A stretch of DNA of 64,000 nt from Pachyseris speciosa (GCA_016490735.1 JAEMWC010001133.1:7501-71500), one strand, 5' to 3'; counted from the stretch's first letter, positions 38,065 through 50,421 are shown. Notes: a model not told the origin generated them from the letters alone. Translations and numbers: made by a program.

Positions 38065-38537
38065 CAGTCAACTCTCCGCTAACAGACACGCTAAGTGGAC
38101 AGCTCTACTTACGGACACTTTTTTCAATTCCCCTTTTTACCTCCCAGTCAAACTCTGTATTTGCACATTCCTGTAAGCGGACACTCTCTCATAAGTGGAC
38201 GCAGACACTTTTGAAAATGAAAAATTGGATTTTTCTTTTGTTTACACTCTCGTAAGCGGACACCTCAAGTATAATAATTGACTCTACACAATGGAATTTG
38301 TCTTTAATTTGCAATTAATCGACAAAAATACTGTATGACCTTCTACAGAGCAACAAAACAGTGGGGATCGGTTTTGTCAAATCTCCTTTTGCCCGCGGTA
38401 AAGAAAGCTGTCAAATGAAAACAAAACAAAACATAACAGTCTGAACAGTTAATTTATTTAGAGTTGATTTGATTTAGTCTCCCCAATTAGTAGAGCATCT
38501 CTGCTCAGCTAGATAGATTTGAGACTTGAATAAAGTG

Positions 38538-38590
<53 letters not shown>

Positions 38591-38841
38591 AATGTATACT
38601 ATATATTTCTTTTCTTTTTTGTGCTTTAACATTTGACATCAATAAAGAGTTTCAGTTGCTATTTTTGGCTACCCAATAAAACATGTAATTAACACCCGCT
38701 AATAAACTCTCATGTAAGCAGACATCCACTATAATTATTTTTCTTGGGTGTCCGCTTATAGTAATTCTCGTAAGCGGACAGCTCTACTAACGGACACTTT
38801 TTCCAATCCCTGAGGGTGTCCGTTTACTAGAGAGTTGACTG
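38065..38841. mobile_element. pogo/Tigger-like non-autonomous element with TA flanks
   Basis: The left end CAGTCAACTCTCCGCTAACA and the right end TGTCCGTTTACTAGAGAGTTGACTG are each next to TA. Multiple internal AAGCGGACA copies are present, plus an (ATT)n tract at 38537-38590. No transposase is seen. It ends about 115 bases before the MRPL2 exon. Confidence 0.75.
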
Positions 38842-38981
38842 TACTAGTGTTTCAATCATTTTGTTCCAAAAAAATATGGCCTTCCTGTAGCACACAGAGC
38901 AGAGGACAGCAATGCTATTATTCTGTACTCAGTTTTTGTTTTTGTTTTTTTGCAGGTACTTGGCTTTCTTATAGTTCCATC

Positions 38982-39845
38982 ATGTTGAATCGTCTTGCTT
39001 TAAACCTAAGCAAAAGCATTCTTCAAAATGGTGCATCTACATTTAATTCAAAGCAAAGAGTTTTACCATTCACGAGCTTGTTCCTCCGTGCCTTTTCAAC
39101 AAGCATGATATGTGAGGGTAGAACACATTATTCATTTGTGAGAGTGCCTCGGAGCATTGGCAATATTCCCATCCCAAGTTCACTCAAGGATGGCACAATG
39201 AGAAGGCACATGGGGCGTTCAGGAAGGAACAACACTGGACGGATAGTCATCCGACATCGTGGAGGAGGCCACGCCCAAACTTACCGTATCATTGATTTTG
39301 TGAGGGCACCTCAGTTGAAACAAACAGAAGAGGCCAATGCAATAAAGGAAAAAGTCTTACACATTGGTTATGACCCATGCCGTTCGGGAAGAATTGCTCT
39401 GGTTGCTGGTAATGGAAGTAACAAAATGAAGATTATTGTTGCCCCACATGAGTTGAAGGTCGGTGATGTGGTGACAGCCTCAAGAGGAAAACCACAGTCG
39501 ATTGCAAGGTTGAAACCTGGGGATGCATACCCCTTGGAGCATTTACCCATCGGTACGTTAGTACATAATGTGGAACTACGACCAGGGCAAGGTGCACAGC
39601 TTGTGCGAGCTGCGGGCACCTGTGCACAGCTTGTACACAAGACTAATACAATCGCTAGATTGCGACTGCCATCAAAGGAAGAGAAAGATATACCACTTCG
39701 ATGCCTTGCCTCTTTAGGGAGAGTTTCTAACATTGATCATAGGAATAGAGTCATTGGTAAGGCAGGCAGAAATCGCTGGCTCAATAGACGACCCAAGGGG
39801 CAAACTGGTTTGGACCGTACTCACTGGAAGAAGAAAAGGGTTTGA
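38982..39845 (+). CDS. MRPL2: Mitochondrial large-subunit ribosomal protein L2 (uL2m)
   Basis: Core protein of the mitoribosomal large subunit near the peptidyl-transferase centre. The coding sequence is one exon of 287 aa. The acceptor TTTTTTTGCAG at 38955 precedes it and the start MLNRLALNLSKSIL lies 26 bases downstream, giving a basic, amphipathic mitochondrial presequence. The uL2 N-terminal OB-like region shows GRIVIRHRGGGHAQTYR, and the SH3-like region HNVELRPGQGAQLVRAAGT with the conserved GAQLVRAAG. The C-terminus is basic (KGQTGLDRTHWKKKRV). Length is close to human MRPL2 (305 aa). An upstream TTG-initiated frame extends to 38835, but this crosses the splice acceptor and is rejected. 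A 5' UTR exon must lie upstream, possibly at 34487. Confidence 0.95.
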   Translation: MLNRLALNLSKSILQNGASTFNSKQRVLPFTSLFLRAFSTSMICEGRTHYSFVRVPRSIGNIPIPSSLKDGTMRRHMGRSGRNNTGRIVIRHRGGGHAQTYRIIDFVRAPQLKQTEEANAIKEKVLHIGYDPCRSGRIALVAGNGSNKMKIIVAPHELKVGDVVTASRGKPQSIARLKPGDAYPLEHLPIGTLVHNVELRPGQGAQLVRAAGTCAQLVHKTNTIARLRLPSKEEKDIPLRCLASLGRVSNIDHRNRVIGKAGRNRWLNRRPKGQTGLDRTHWKKKRV

Positions 39846-41318
39846 ATTCTGTGGAGGTCAACAGTTGAATACATAAATGAACATGCATTATTAGACTCCT
39901 TGTGATTTGAATTGGGAGTCTCCACTTTAAATGAGTAGACATTAAAACAGAATTGAGAACTGACAATAATTTGAAAAAAATTCTTTCAGTTAAATACATG
40001 TACCAGCTCAGCTCTAGCTTTCTGTGAATTGGTTGTCTTTCAGGATTTCAGCCAGACTTGAAAGTTTGAAAAATACAAACATCGCAGTAACCAGTACCAC
40101 AGGAAAGTACTGCTCAGTCTCTTTTATTAGAATGGTCACACCTCAGCCAGAAGTTCATCATAACGGTTGTATGATGACTGTTCATCTTTAAGGTCATAAC
40201 AATTACATGTACATGTAGTTTAATATTCCCTGTTGTTGCGCGAGGAAAAAAAACTGTTCTGGGTTAATGGATCAGAAAGCTTCATGCAATAAAAAGATGC
40301 ATATAACCAGATGTGCCAACTTGGCCAAAGATGTCCTGTTTAGGTTCACAACCTTTCAAGCATAAATCTGAGCTTTTCCTCACAGATTGTAACAACTAGA
40401 AAATCATAAATGGCAAAATACATGTACATATATCTTTGCATACAATATTGCAGAGCGTCCATGGTGGATTAGTTTTGTATTATTTCCTTCATAACATTTG
40501 CAAAGGAATTGTGAGCACTCGATGTGCCCTGTATTGCACATTTCTTATAAACTTAGCGCGAGGGCCGTATTGGGAAATATTAGAGAGCTTAATGTAACTT
40601 CTCGTTATTGTAGCTCTTTTGCGATGTTTAACTTGTAAATGCTGGCAAACTATCCTCGAGGTAAATTAGTAAAGACAAAGCAAGTAATACTAAAAAAATC
40701 GATGTTACTTTTCTATTTAACGTTCTATTTGACTGATTATTCTTGTTTTAAAACACCGTTGTATTGTTGCTGAAAGTATTTAAGTTTCACCACACCATGT
40801 TAGTTTTAAATGCATTTTCCCCCCTCCCCCCCTCCAACAGTTGTAAACTTGTTGCGCGGGTCCTGGCAGAGCCACTGTTTTTACTCTTTAAACCTATTGT
40901 TTTGTGGCGTTCTCGTTGCCGTCGCCGTCCTCGTTGCTTAAGCTCTCTGTTTGCCGAGGTCGTCACCATGAACCCAGCAAGGTCACAAACCTGAACGATT
41001 GAGGGTAATGCGGTCACAAACAAGTGGTGTGAATAAGAAGTTCTGTTTTCCTTGCAGAAGAGAAACTAAAGATGCTTGTTTCCATCGTTCTTTTCATTAT
41101 TCCAATGTCCACTAATTTTTGTTTCTACTTGGCATCTACTCAAGTTGAAAATAGTTGAACTTTCTTGCCGAACTGTTAACTTTGAAAAGTTTCCAGCGCT
41201 CTTGGCTTTGCGCTGCAAACTGGACATTAAAAATTGTTGCTGTAATGCCTGTGGGTATTACGGGAGAGGCTAGCCTTGAGATTAGCCAATCAGAGCATTT
41301 GTTTTATTGTGTACGATT
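39846..41318. other. MRPL2 3' region and repeat-containing spacer
   Basis: AATAAA at 40288-40293 is a candidate poly(A) signal for MRPL2. The block 40914-40946 (GCGTTCTCGTTGCCGTCGCC) is the inverted relative of 13040-13072, indicating a dispersed repeat. No further gene is supportable. Confidence 0.45.
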
Positions 41319-41369
41319 TATAGCGGAGCTCCGACGGCCCGAAGGGCCGTCAAGCGGAGCACCATACCT

Positions 41370-41401
<32 letters not shown>

Positions 41402-41437
41402 AAAATGGCTAGCGGTATTGCTCGTGGGCGCGTACGC

Positions 41438-41468
<31 letters not shown>

Positions 41469-41472
41469 AGTC

Positions 41473-41503
<31 letters not shown>

Positions 41504-43287
41504 CATAATAATCCAACATGGCGGCCATACTCCACCTGGCCCAGCTGACCAGCTACTTTACAGCGTACATCTTTGATACTGGACATCCATCTTATAGCCA
41601 ATTGACACCTGTCAAAACAAGGTATCCGCTGACCAGTGTAACGTGACCATATCGCGGGCTCAAGTTAAGACCTCATCGAGGTCAGCTGTTTTTTTGAAGT
41701 TGACCGCTGACCAGGTACTTGCTTTCGATTGGATCGCAGGCTCAAGCCTAGTGTGGGACACCCAACCCAAATCGAGGCCGTTAAAAATTTTCGCGCGCTT
41801 TCTGCGGCTGGTAATTTCACATTCAGTTGGTTTCTTTATTTTGAGCAAAACAACTTCATCTTCTTCGATCGAAGTTTGTCTTTCGCGTAAAAAGCATAAA
41901 GATCAAGACCTTATCAAAAGATACTCCGGAAGGTGAATTTTCAAGTGATGAAAGGAAGGACGGAAGATTTTTCTCAGTAAAAGCTTCAAAGATTGTGCGG
42001 TTGAAAACAGTATAATTCAACGCTTCAAGGGCTTTCACTTCACCGCGGCATCTTGCATCTCACCAAGAAAGTCACTTAACAGTTCACCGGTATTAATGGG
42101 AGGAATGAGTAGCTCAAACTCTCTGGAAGAAGCTCTTTCTTTGGACAAACCGTTGGCTATTTTTGCGGATGCTTGTTTTTACTTTACTGAAGCTTACGTA
42201 TTTTCAAGTGGTAGAAACCTCTACAACACAGGACAGTGAGGTAAATTAAATAAATAGAAGCTTAACATTTGGTTTAATCGTTGTTACTTTTGTTCAGGAA
42301 TGAAACTTGTATTTTTCTCTCGAATGGACATAAATAACAATTATCTGTACTCGTTTTGGACGCAAAGAAGGAGTTGAATTGTTTGTTTGTTTTGTTACGT
42401 TGTTTTCTTTGCAAGCGAACGAGTGTTTTTACTCGGCTTGGCTGACTGTTTTTCGACCTTGGTTCCTCAATAGCGTTAAGAAACTTTTGTCCTTATCTTA
42501 TTAACACGTAATCGCAATGAGTCCTCGTAAAATTAAGGATTAAAGGCGGAAACTCAAGCTCGAGTAAAAATAAAAAATCCGATCAAATGCATGTGCATGT
42601 GCACTTCTCAAAATCTGACAAAATGCTGCCAAAACAGTCAAAACCCAGCGCGCTTCACTCGTCATTTGAGAAAAGTCTTTAAGAGATCTTCGTCGAAAGC
42701 AGCCTGTAAACAACAATTAAGTTTCGGCGTCTTTAAACATGTCGGCTTAATTTGTTTGAACCGGTAAGAATCAGCGTTTGTATGTTAAAAACAGCGAAAT
42801 GGGTTGACTGGCTGGCTGGTTTTGATAAATTCCTGTTGACTGCTGTAAACGAAGAGTTTGTACCCTTTATTTTCTTTTCTAGAGGTATTTATGTCAAAAT
42901 AAATACCGATTTTCCTAGCTTTATCAGTACAAGCTATTTTAATTACTTGCTAGTCTTATTTAATTTCTCCACTAACTCCTTCGAGCAAACACTCGCCGGC
43001 ATCGTACTTTGTTCGCTTGTAGTGTTTTTGTTTTGTTTTGTTTTTTTTTTTTTTATCCGCTTTGAATCCCTTTACGCTTTCATCTGAAAGTAGTTAGGAC
43101 TCAAGAATGTCTGTCTTTTTTTTTTTTTTTTTTTGCAAACGTTTACTATCGAAAACTCTTCGTTTTCCCTGCTGCTGCTCAATTGTTTTGGACACAAATT
43201 AAACTGGCCCAAATAAACCCTTGCGAAGTTGCTCGGTGAGAGTGTGCCGCTCCGATTCTAGGCTTGGCGTGGCTAAATATATATATG
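41319..43287. mobile_element. Unclassified ~2 kb dispersed repeat, copy 1
   Basis: It runs from TATAGCGGAGCTCC to AGGCTTGGCGTGGCTAAATATATATAT. It is homologous in inverted orientation to 58554-62115 along its length, for example ACATGGCGGCCATACTCCAC at 41517 and GTCCTCGTAAAATTAAGGAT at 42521. It contains an (ACG)n microsatellite at 41437-41464. Open frames (such as 41643-41936) do not match a transposase. A third, end-only copy is at 45328-45372. Confidence 0.75.
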
Positions 43288-43292
43288 GCCTT

Positions 43293-43402
43293 CAGCTTTT
43301 CTTTTTTTAATCGCTACATAGCAGACTGGAATGGTGTTCCATCGAACATCATACATGCACCTTCTTTAAGCAGTTTTAAGTCCTATCTATTACATTATTA
43401 GT
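43293..43402 (+). mobile_element. LINE ORF 3' terminus
   Basis: The frame reads NRYIADWNGVPSNIIHAPSL then SFKSYLLHY and a stop, the conserved last residues of many LINE ORFs. It is cut off upstream by the 41319-43287 repeat. Confidence 0.7.
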
Positions 43403-43411
43403 GTCAATTTA

Positions 43412-43814
43412 AGGGCCTGTTCGCACTACGCGAAATTTTGTTTGATTTGCCAAAACATCTGTCAACGCGAAGCCATTTCTAGTGCGAACGATTTTTTGCA
43501 CTCACCAAAATTTTTGCAAGCGCAACGAAACTTCAAAGATTCCGTCCACTAGCTTAGGAGGCTGTAAAAATTTTGCCAGGCGAGAAAATCCTTTGTTCGT
43601 TGACATCCATCCGTCATTGGGTCATCAAATTGATGACGGACTCCTTCAGTGTAGTTTTTGCGGTTGCCTTGCATTAGAGCTATCTGTCACTAAAAAAGAT
43701 TTCGCATCTTCATGTGCGAACAGGATTACGAAAACAAAAAATTGGTGATTACAAAATTTTCATTTTTTTTGCAGACGCCAAACTCAAATTTTTGTCTTAG
43801 TGCGAACAGGGCCT
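43412..43814. mobile_element. MITE with AGGGCCTGTTCGCACT ends
   Basis: The left end AGGGCCTGTTCGCACT is mirrored by AGTGCGAACAGGGCCT. Internal GTGCGAAC copies occur. It is hAT-like in style, but the target duplication is not clear. It lies just downstream of the LINE terminus. Confidence 0.75.
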
Positions 43815-45327
43815 AAATCAGATGTAGCTTGTGAGTGACAAGTATGTAATTTAATTAGGTTTGCTTTGGATTACTTCATACTTTTTAGTCTCAATCTCAA
43901 ATCAGGGGTGACTTGTAAGAGACAAGTATTTGATTTAATTTGATTAGGTTAGCTTTAGTCCACGTTTAAATTTCACCTCTTAGTTTTTAGAATGTGTGAT
44001 ATTAGATAACATTCTTTGTATGGGAATTTAGTTTCTCCCAATTATTCTCCAGTCATGCACTTTTTTGTTTTGTATCAGCTTCGTTGTATTCGCATGACAA
44101 CGTATTATTAAACTTAAAACTTAAAATTAAACTTAAAGTAAGCTCTTTCTCATCAATGTACACATCCTTTGGACTTCCTTCTCCTGCATACAGTCTTTCA
44201 ATTAATTTTATTAGTAGCTGGTCACACCAATATAGTGGGATGTTTGGATGACATTTGGCATTAATGTTTAATGGAATCTCTGATGTTTGATGAAGTATGT
44301 TAAGATCAAGTTAAGACGGCTAACACAGATTTCCAGCACTTTTGCTTTGATGAATCACCTTGATAGTGGTATCAACCAAATGCCCAATATATTATTATCA
44401 AGTTGTTTGGTCTTGCACTTAACTGGCCAGAAGAGCAGCTGGATTTCTTTTTGAAAACACTGTAGGTGCATTGAGTGATGAGCTTAATGTTAGCAAGCAT
44501 TTTTTTTTTTGTGATAGTAAGGTCAAGAAGTAATTGCTCAAAAGAAATATCTTGGTCTTAATTCATGGCATCTAAATATTTTTATTGATTTCCATGTATC
44601 TTTCTTTCATAATTTTTGTGAGGCATACATATATCCAGAGGATACACAATTTCTGATTTCTGACTGTCTCATGGGAGGCTGTGGATAATTGCAATTGCAT
44701 TCATTATGAACTGATGATCTGAATCACTATATATCTGATGTGATACTGATTCCAAGGAGGAATTACCAGGCTTCTCCACCAATTTCTAGTGGCTCTAAAC
44801 CATACCTAAGTAGCTAAGTATGTAACTAAGTTGCCTACAGTTGAACAGGGAAACAGACCTGTCCTTAGGTATTGCTCTAAGATGTTAAGAAATGTTTTGT
44901 TTTAAAAATTTATAGATGAAAACTAGCGTTGCAGGTTCTTTTTTACACAAGGTATTAAAGATTATTTTTAAAAAAACCTACCTCAATATTTTTATTTTGC
45001 TTTTTTAACATCTCCAAACTCAGTTTGGAAAGGAATTTTTATTACCTTACTGAATAGAACGCTTGTTTTTAGGAGGGGTGGGGGTACAAATCCGTAAAAG
45101 GGGATTCATATCTGCTAGCAGTTCTGGACTAGTGGGTCCAAATCTGATCCACAAGCAGATCTGGACTGGAGGGTGCAAATCCACGTGGGGTCCAAATCCA
45201 TTGTGCCACTGGCTCAGATCACCTTTCCATACTATTTTTTACAGCATTGGGTCTGTAGCTTGAGTGAGGTCAGATGGGTGATATGACATTAGCAGACTAT
45301 ATGTAAATGCCAGTAGAAAAAGAATGC
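43815..45327. other. AT-rich spacer
   Basis: A diverged duplication of about 60 bases appears at 43830 and 43910 (ACAAGTAT and AATTTAATT...TTAGGTT blocks). The tail ACTTAAAACTTAAAATTAAA is near 44115. No gene is visible. Confidence 0.35.
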
Positions 45328-45372
45328 TTTTGGAGCTCCGCTTTTAGGCTTGGCTAAATATATATATTAGAG
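45328..45372. mobile_element. End-only copy of the ~2 kb dispersed repeat
   Basis: GGAGCTCCGCTTTTAGGCTT followed by GGCTAAATATATATATT matches the right terminus of copy 1 and copy 2. Confidence 0.6.
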
Positions 45373-45636
45373 TTATAAACTCGACTTGCCTCGATCATTC
45401 GACTATTGTGTTTGTAATAGATGAAAAGCTGAGTTAACTGCCGAGGAACAACAAAATTTCTCTTGGACATAGCGTATGGTGAAATATGCTTTGTAAATAG
45501 CATACTGTACATATGTGGAATGGAGCCGGTTAAAAAATTAAAGCGCCTACAGAGTCGTACAATTCTGAAGAAAAATCTATTTGAAATCTAAAAACCTCGG
45601 CAAACGTACAACAATTCAGTAATGAAGAGTTTTCCT

Positions 45637-46061
45637 TTTATTTCTTACCCCATGAATTTCTACATACAGTGTGTAACAATATTTATGAATTGTAATCCAA
45701 GGGACAGTTTTCCATGACTCAGTGTACGGTCTTGTTACTCTCTCCACTACAGATGCTCCTTTAAAAAAGAAGGGATGAAAAATCGGAAACTGGGAGGAAA
45801 AAACTACAGTAGAAAAAGAAAGGAAAGAGTGTTGAGGGATGACAAGGAGGGAAGAGACAATGGGGCTTCTCTTTCCTTTCTTATTTCTTCTTAGCGTTCC
45901 CCGCACACCTCAATTTTTCCCTTTCTCCATTCTACACTGCACAGAGATCTCAGTGGAGGAGAGAGACCTGGTCAGCGTTCGGTCTTCTGTTGCCAACGCA
46001 CAAATTATTTCAGGGTTTAGTAGAGTTTCCTGTGCCATTCATCAACAATATCATCACGTGG
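45637..46061 (-). other. Probable 3' UTR of the MFSD6-like gene
   Basis: AATAAA on the minus strand (TTTATT at 45637-45642) lies about 420 bases beyond the stop. The interval has no convincing coding frame. Confidence 0.45.
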
Positions 46062-48541
46062 TCAATAAAAGTAAGGCTCATCCCAGCCCTCGTGAATTGT
46101 CGGCGAATCAATCGCTTGGTTGTCCAAAGAGACAGAAGTTGGTTGGGTAATCTGCGCCTTGCTAGTTTTCTCTTCGAGAGTACTGTCGCGATTCTCGGCA
46201 CCGTTCGTTTGTTGGGCGTTTGTCGTATCTGCGCAGATATTAAAAGTATTGACCAACACCGAGTAATAGTTACGGTCTCGACAATTGACGTATCTCAAAC
46301 CCATCGTGAACAGGATTATAAATACGACGGCCAACATGGTGAAAAGACGAAACGCGATGTTCGACCCTGCAACACTGATGAGGCCGCCACCGATAATGAG
46401 ACCAAGAATTCCTCCCAGGCCCCAGTAGATGCTGTGGAAAACGCCTAAGAAAAAAATTGCAAAATGACAGCAAATCGTTATTTTCTTGTACCCGACGACA
46501 CCTTAACGAACGGGGTCAACTTAAAAGTACTTTAATTCAACCTCTTTGGAAGAAACTTATTTTTAATGCATAATATAGTCAGCCAGCAATCTTGTGGAAT
46601 CATTCTTTTAGTTGTTCAAGTAGATACACCCTAGTTTTCGTAATGTGATGATTAAAACGTTTTTGATTATTTGCTAGAATTAGGAGCCTGGAATCTATGC
46701 ATTATTATTAGCACCTCCTCATTTAGCCCGGCTCGCATGACGGGGGAGACCAACCTCATACCCAGGACTTTTCCAAAACCCCTGGGAACTAGGTTGGGTC
46801 GCACACGCAGTGCGAAGTCGCGCTTCATTTTGTTACAAGAATCACAGTCCGTGGAAAAACGCGTCCAGAACAAACCTACTTAACACAGATCGATTAAAAC
46901 CGCCTTTGAAATATCTCCAGTTCTAACACTTGATTATCAAGACCTTTATTTTGAAAGAAAGAAACTGGCGGTCTTACCTTGAACGGTTGTAATATGATCA
47001 AGCGGTGAAGAGCTCGCCAAATACGTCACACAGACGACAAATGAACTTCCACATGTAAACCCCTCAAGGAAACCGAGTGGAATCACGTGCCAGGGACTAA
47101 TGACAAACGAACACGCAAAGTGATTGAACATGTACAGCACGAGTGTAGCAAAAACCACATTAATACTCCCGATATGGTTTATAAGTTTATGGCTAAAAAC
47201 CAAGGCAAGCGGTTCGCCAAGGAGGCGACAAGTGTTTATGGTAGTTGCCGTAGAATGTCTCACGTTAAACTCTGAGAGTAATGTAGTGTGAAATTGTGTG
47301 ATGACCGTATGCGAAAAACCAATAAATGCGGCAGCAGCGAAGAACGAACCGTAGTGTTTGTTATAATAAATAGCTTTGATTCTTTCACGTGATGAATTGT
47401 CAGAAACTCTATACGGAGCCTCGAACTTGATCGAGATCAATAGCGTAGCTATAGTCACTATACAGAAAAAACAGAAGTTGATGATATAGTCTGCGTAGAT
47501 GTGCCCGCAAACCGGCCTCTGAGAATTGTTCACTAAAGATCCCGTGATAAGGAAAAATATCAGGAAGCCTACGGACCCAAAGACCTTCTGCCGCCCGAAC
47601 AAGATTGTATTATCCTCTGTTTGTTTGGTTAGCAAGACTGCATCAGTTACAAAGAGAACTGGACACAGAAATATTTCTTCAAAGACCACGAGCGCCAGAG
47701 CACCGAGAAATATGTGATATAAACGCGAAGCGTTTTCCCTGAGCTCGTTCCTTATTGTAAAATTCAACTCGATCAGATTGGGCGTATCCTTGAAGTTTGA
47801 TTTAAGATGAGGGGATGTAAACGCAACAGGGTCGTGAGTCTTGTTTATTTTCGTAGTGTTTTGTTCTTTGTCTGGGTACAAAGATTCTATCACCAGTCCA
47901 CTCCCTGAAGAGTCGCTTTCAGTCGGCTGTGTGTTACCCGAGCCAGAACCAACCAATACTTCTTTACTCTCGAATCCATTATCACTCAAGTTGCCCTTGT
48001 GATTCCTAGGAATCAGCTTTGATTGCATCATGAAGAAGTCATTTGCTCTTCGTCGCCTAAAAAAACCCGTCTGCATCTCTGTTGCGTTGATAACTTTCGA
48101 CTGTGTGTCGTTAAGAGAGACGAGTTGGCACATCTGGCCTGTGGGCTCGACAAACGCTAGTGAAATGGTTCCTATAAGCCACACAAAAGTGCAAAATTGA
48201 AGCATCCTTTTCTTGGGCAGCCAACGATCTGCCGCGAATCCCCACAGTGGACTCGCAAAAAGCTGTACAAGGGGTCGAACCCAAGCAAGAGCTTGAACTT
48301 GATGCGAGGAAAAGCCAATCTGTGCAAAATACGATGCAAGAAACGGGAAAGTAGTCGCTAAAGAACCAAAGAAGAAGAAATAAAACGTCTTAAATACAAG
48401 AAGAGGTTTGTCGATTCGCGCAAGATGAACATCCCTCTGGGCTATAAATCTCTTGATCAGTGTAGAGTTTGTATAAGTCGTACACATTTGCTCGGCGCAT
48501 TCGATATGTCCTTTGTCGCTCCTTTTACGTTTGGTCTCCAT
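46062..48541 (-). CDS. MFSD6-like major facilitator superfamily transporter (2 exons)
   Basis: Membrane transporter of the MFSD6 / MFS_1-like family; its substrate is not known from sequence. Exons 48541-46978 and 46444-46062 join G/GC in phase, giving 648 aa. The first helices carry FYFFFFGSLATTFPFLASYF and the family motif WVRPLVQLFASPLWGFAADR (the GxxADR cytoplasmic loop). A hydrophilic loop of about 130 residues follows with RRRR and several N-glycosylation sequons. The C-terminal half has the typical FVTDAVLL...FGRQKVFGSVGF block, PWHVIPLGFLEGFTCG, and in exon 2 GVFHSIYWGLGGILGLIIGG. The cytoplasmic tail is polar. The start is METKRKRSDK, the first in-frame ATG. Length lies between human MFSD6L and MFSD6. 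A short repeat (46747-46800) lies in the single intron. Confidence 0.9.
46747..46800. repeat. Short hairpin MITE in the transporter intron
   Basis: GACCAACCTCATACCCAGG and CCTGGGAACTAGGTTGGGTC form imperfect inverted ends around a ~10-base loop. Confidence 0.55.
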
Positions 48542-50348
48542 TTTCCTAAGTAGCTCTAATTTTAGCTCGCGTTCCTCAATAAATTTACATAACCCTTCTT
48601 CCTGATCTTTCTATGAGATCAGTGCAAATATTGAGCGATTGAACAAAGTGCTACTGACATCCGGGACTCGCAACTACAGGTGGCGGGCGGGGAAAACAAC
48701 CGGTGGCGCCCACCTCGTTTGCGGGTCACGAGGCCGGAGAATGAAGGAAAACAATGGAGGAGCTCAATGGAGGTCGATTTGAGAATTATTTAATTAGTTA
48801 AGGTAGGATCCTTCTATTCCCTGCTTTTAGAGTTGCTTGGGAGTGTAACTGGACGTCGTTTTGATTTATCTTCACTCAAGAATGATTGCTAATTTTATTT
48901 GTTTTGTTTACACTGGTTGAAAAACTTGTCTGAAGAAGCCAAGCTTAGGTGTTTTTCGACAGTTGCAGAAAGACCCAAAACCAAGTGCTACAACCCAAAC
49001 CTTCATGGCACCAAAGAGAGCATGACAGCTTCTTGAGCGAAAAAATGTATTGAAATAGAGTCTGGAAATATACTAGAGTCTGTGAATACACTGGAAATAA
49101 AGCTGACTCGTACATTTCTTTCCTTTACTATCACGTATTTATCGGAAAGACATTACTCATGACAAGATTCAAACACGGCACGGTTGAATACAGCTTGCTC
49201 TGTGCAGACGAATTCATATCGACTGGAATTTACCGACTCAATTAATTATCTCCTCCCTGAAATCTTTCCCTTTTTTATTTTTATTTTATTTTATCGGTCC
49301 GGTAAGAAATTAAGGTCTTAATGGTTCCCAAATCCTAAATAAACATTCCAATTTCCTTATTTTTAAAAAGCAATGAAACGTGTTCGTTTCGTTTGGTTGT
49401 GACCTCTTACAACATACCCGGTGGAGAATGAAAATGATTTGCTCTTTATCAGTTATTGACTTTCACACTTAAAATAGCCTTAAATCGTGATACAGCTGGT
49501 TAAAATACGTTTTTACTTTTTTAACTCTTCACATCAAAAACCAAAAGAAATTTAAAACGAGTTTTTGTACCGTGATCCTGTCCACCAGTCAATCAAGTCC
49601 GGCTACACTCTATAACATTCGAAAGCTAGCCACTGCGCTCACTGCTTTCCGTTCAACTGCAAATTAGTCAGAAGGCAGATAACCACACACAAAAAAAACG
49701 ATTTAGGTAGATATAGGAAACATAGCGTTAAATCTTGCTTTTGCCACCCTGATTAAGAAAGTTGCTGTTTCCATCTCGAAATCTGAGTTCTTCGGCCATT
49801 AAGTGGGCTTTCAATCCAGGCTCTCGATCCTGCAACATGGAAACGAGGCTGGACCTACAAAGCTCACAGAAGCCAGGAAAAACACCACGATTACATATGG
49901 CGTGCGAAAACCTGCTGACACCCGTCACCACAAGCAAGTTCCATATCTTTAGGCGCCTTACTTCTGCCCGATTCAAATTTAAGTGACTATTATATTCATT
50001 CTCCCTCTTACTGAAAAACATATTTCTTGCATTGCCATGGATCAAACGCGAACTAATCCCACGTATTTACTACGTTTTACGTCTTGCCTAAGGAAACGAG
50101 CGCATAAAGTGATGCAGCTCCTGATGCAGATATTTATCTTCCTATTGGAAAGTCGTGAGTGCTAGCGGGTTTCCTCATCAACCTGCTATAAAAATCTAGG
50201 TTTTAAGGGTGCCACTTCTCAAGATCGCCTGTTTATTTGTTGGAGTTACTCCTGGGATTATTTCATGGATCTGCTTTCTAATATGTCTTTTCCTTTTTGC
50301 GTTGGAAATCAAACCATGTCACAAAAAAGTCAAAATACAGACTTTTGT
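48542..50348. other. Promoter-side spacer of the transporter gene
   Basis: No coding frame has recognisable domains; a 105-codon minus-strand frame at 49728-50045 is unsupported. The transporter's promoter should lie just above 48541, but no TATA box is evident. Confidence 0.35.
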
Positions 50349-50421
50349 CGCCCGATATGGGACTTGAACCCATGACCCTCAGATTAAAAGTCTGATGCTC
50401 TACCGACTGAGCTAACCGGGC
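50349..50421 (-). tRNA. tRNA-Lys (anticodon UUU)
   Basis: A complete 73-nt cloverleaf can be drawn on the minus strand. The acceptor stem GCCCGGU pairs with AUCGGGC, the D arm is GCUC...GAGC, the anticodon stem UCAGA/UCUGA encloses loop CUUUUAA, and the T arm is AUGGG-UUCAAGU-CCCAU, with discriminator G. The A box and B box (GGTTCAAGTCC) are intact and there is no intron. CCA is not encoded, as usual in eukaryotes. It is a functional nuclear tRNA gene by appearance. Confidence 0.95.

Noticed and set aside
38835..38981. Upstream extension of the MRPL2 frame
   Set aside because: It starts at a TTG inside a transposon end, crosses a strong splice acceptor at 38955, and would displace the mitochondrial presequence.
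41643..41936. 97-codon ORF in repeat copy 1
   Set aside because: No transposase or other domain motif, and the inverted copy near 59.8-60.1 kb shows no matching open frame.
49728..50045. 105-codon minus-strand ORF
   Set aside because: No recognisable domain and an overlapping frame of similar length on the other strand; typical of chance ORFs.
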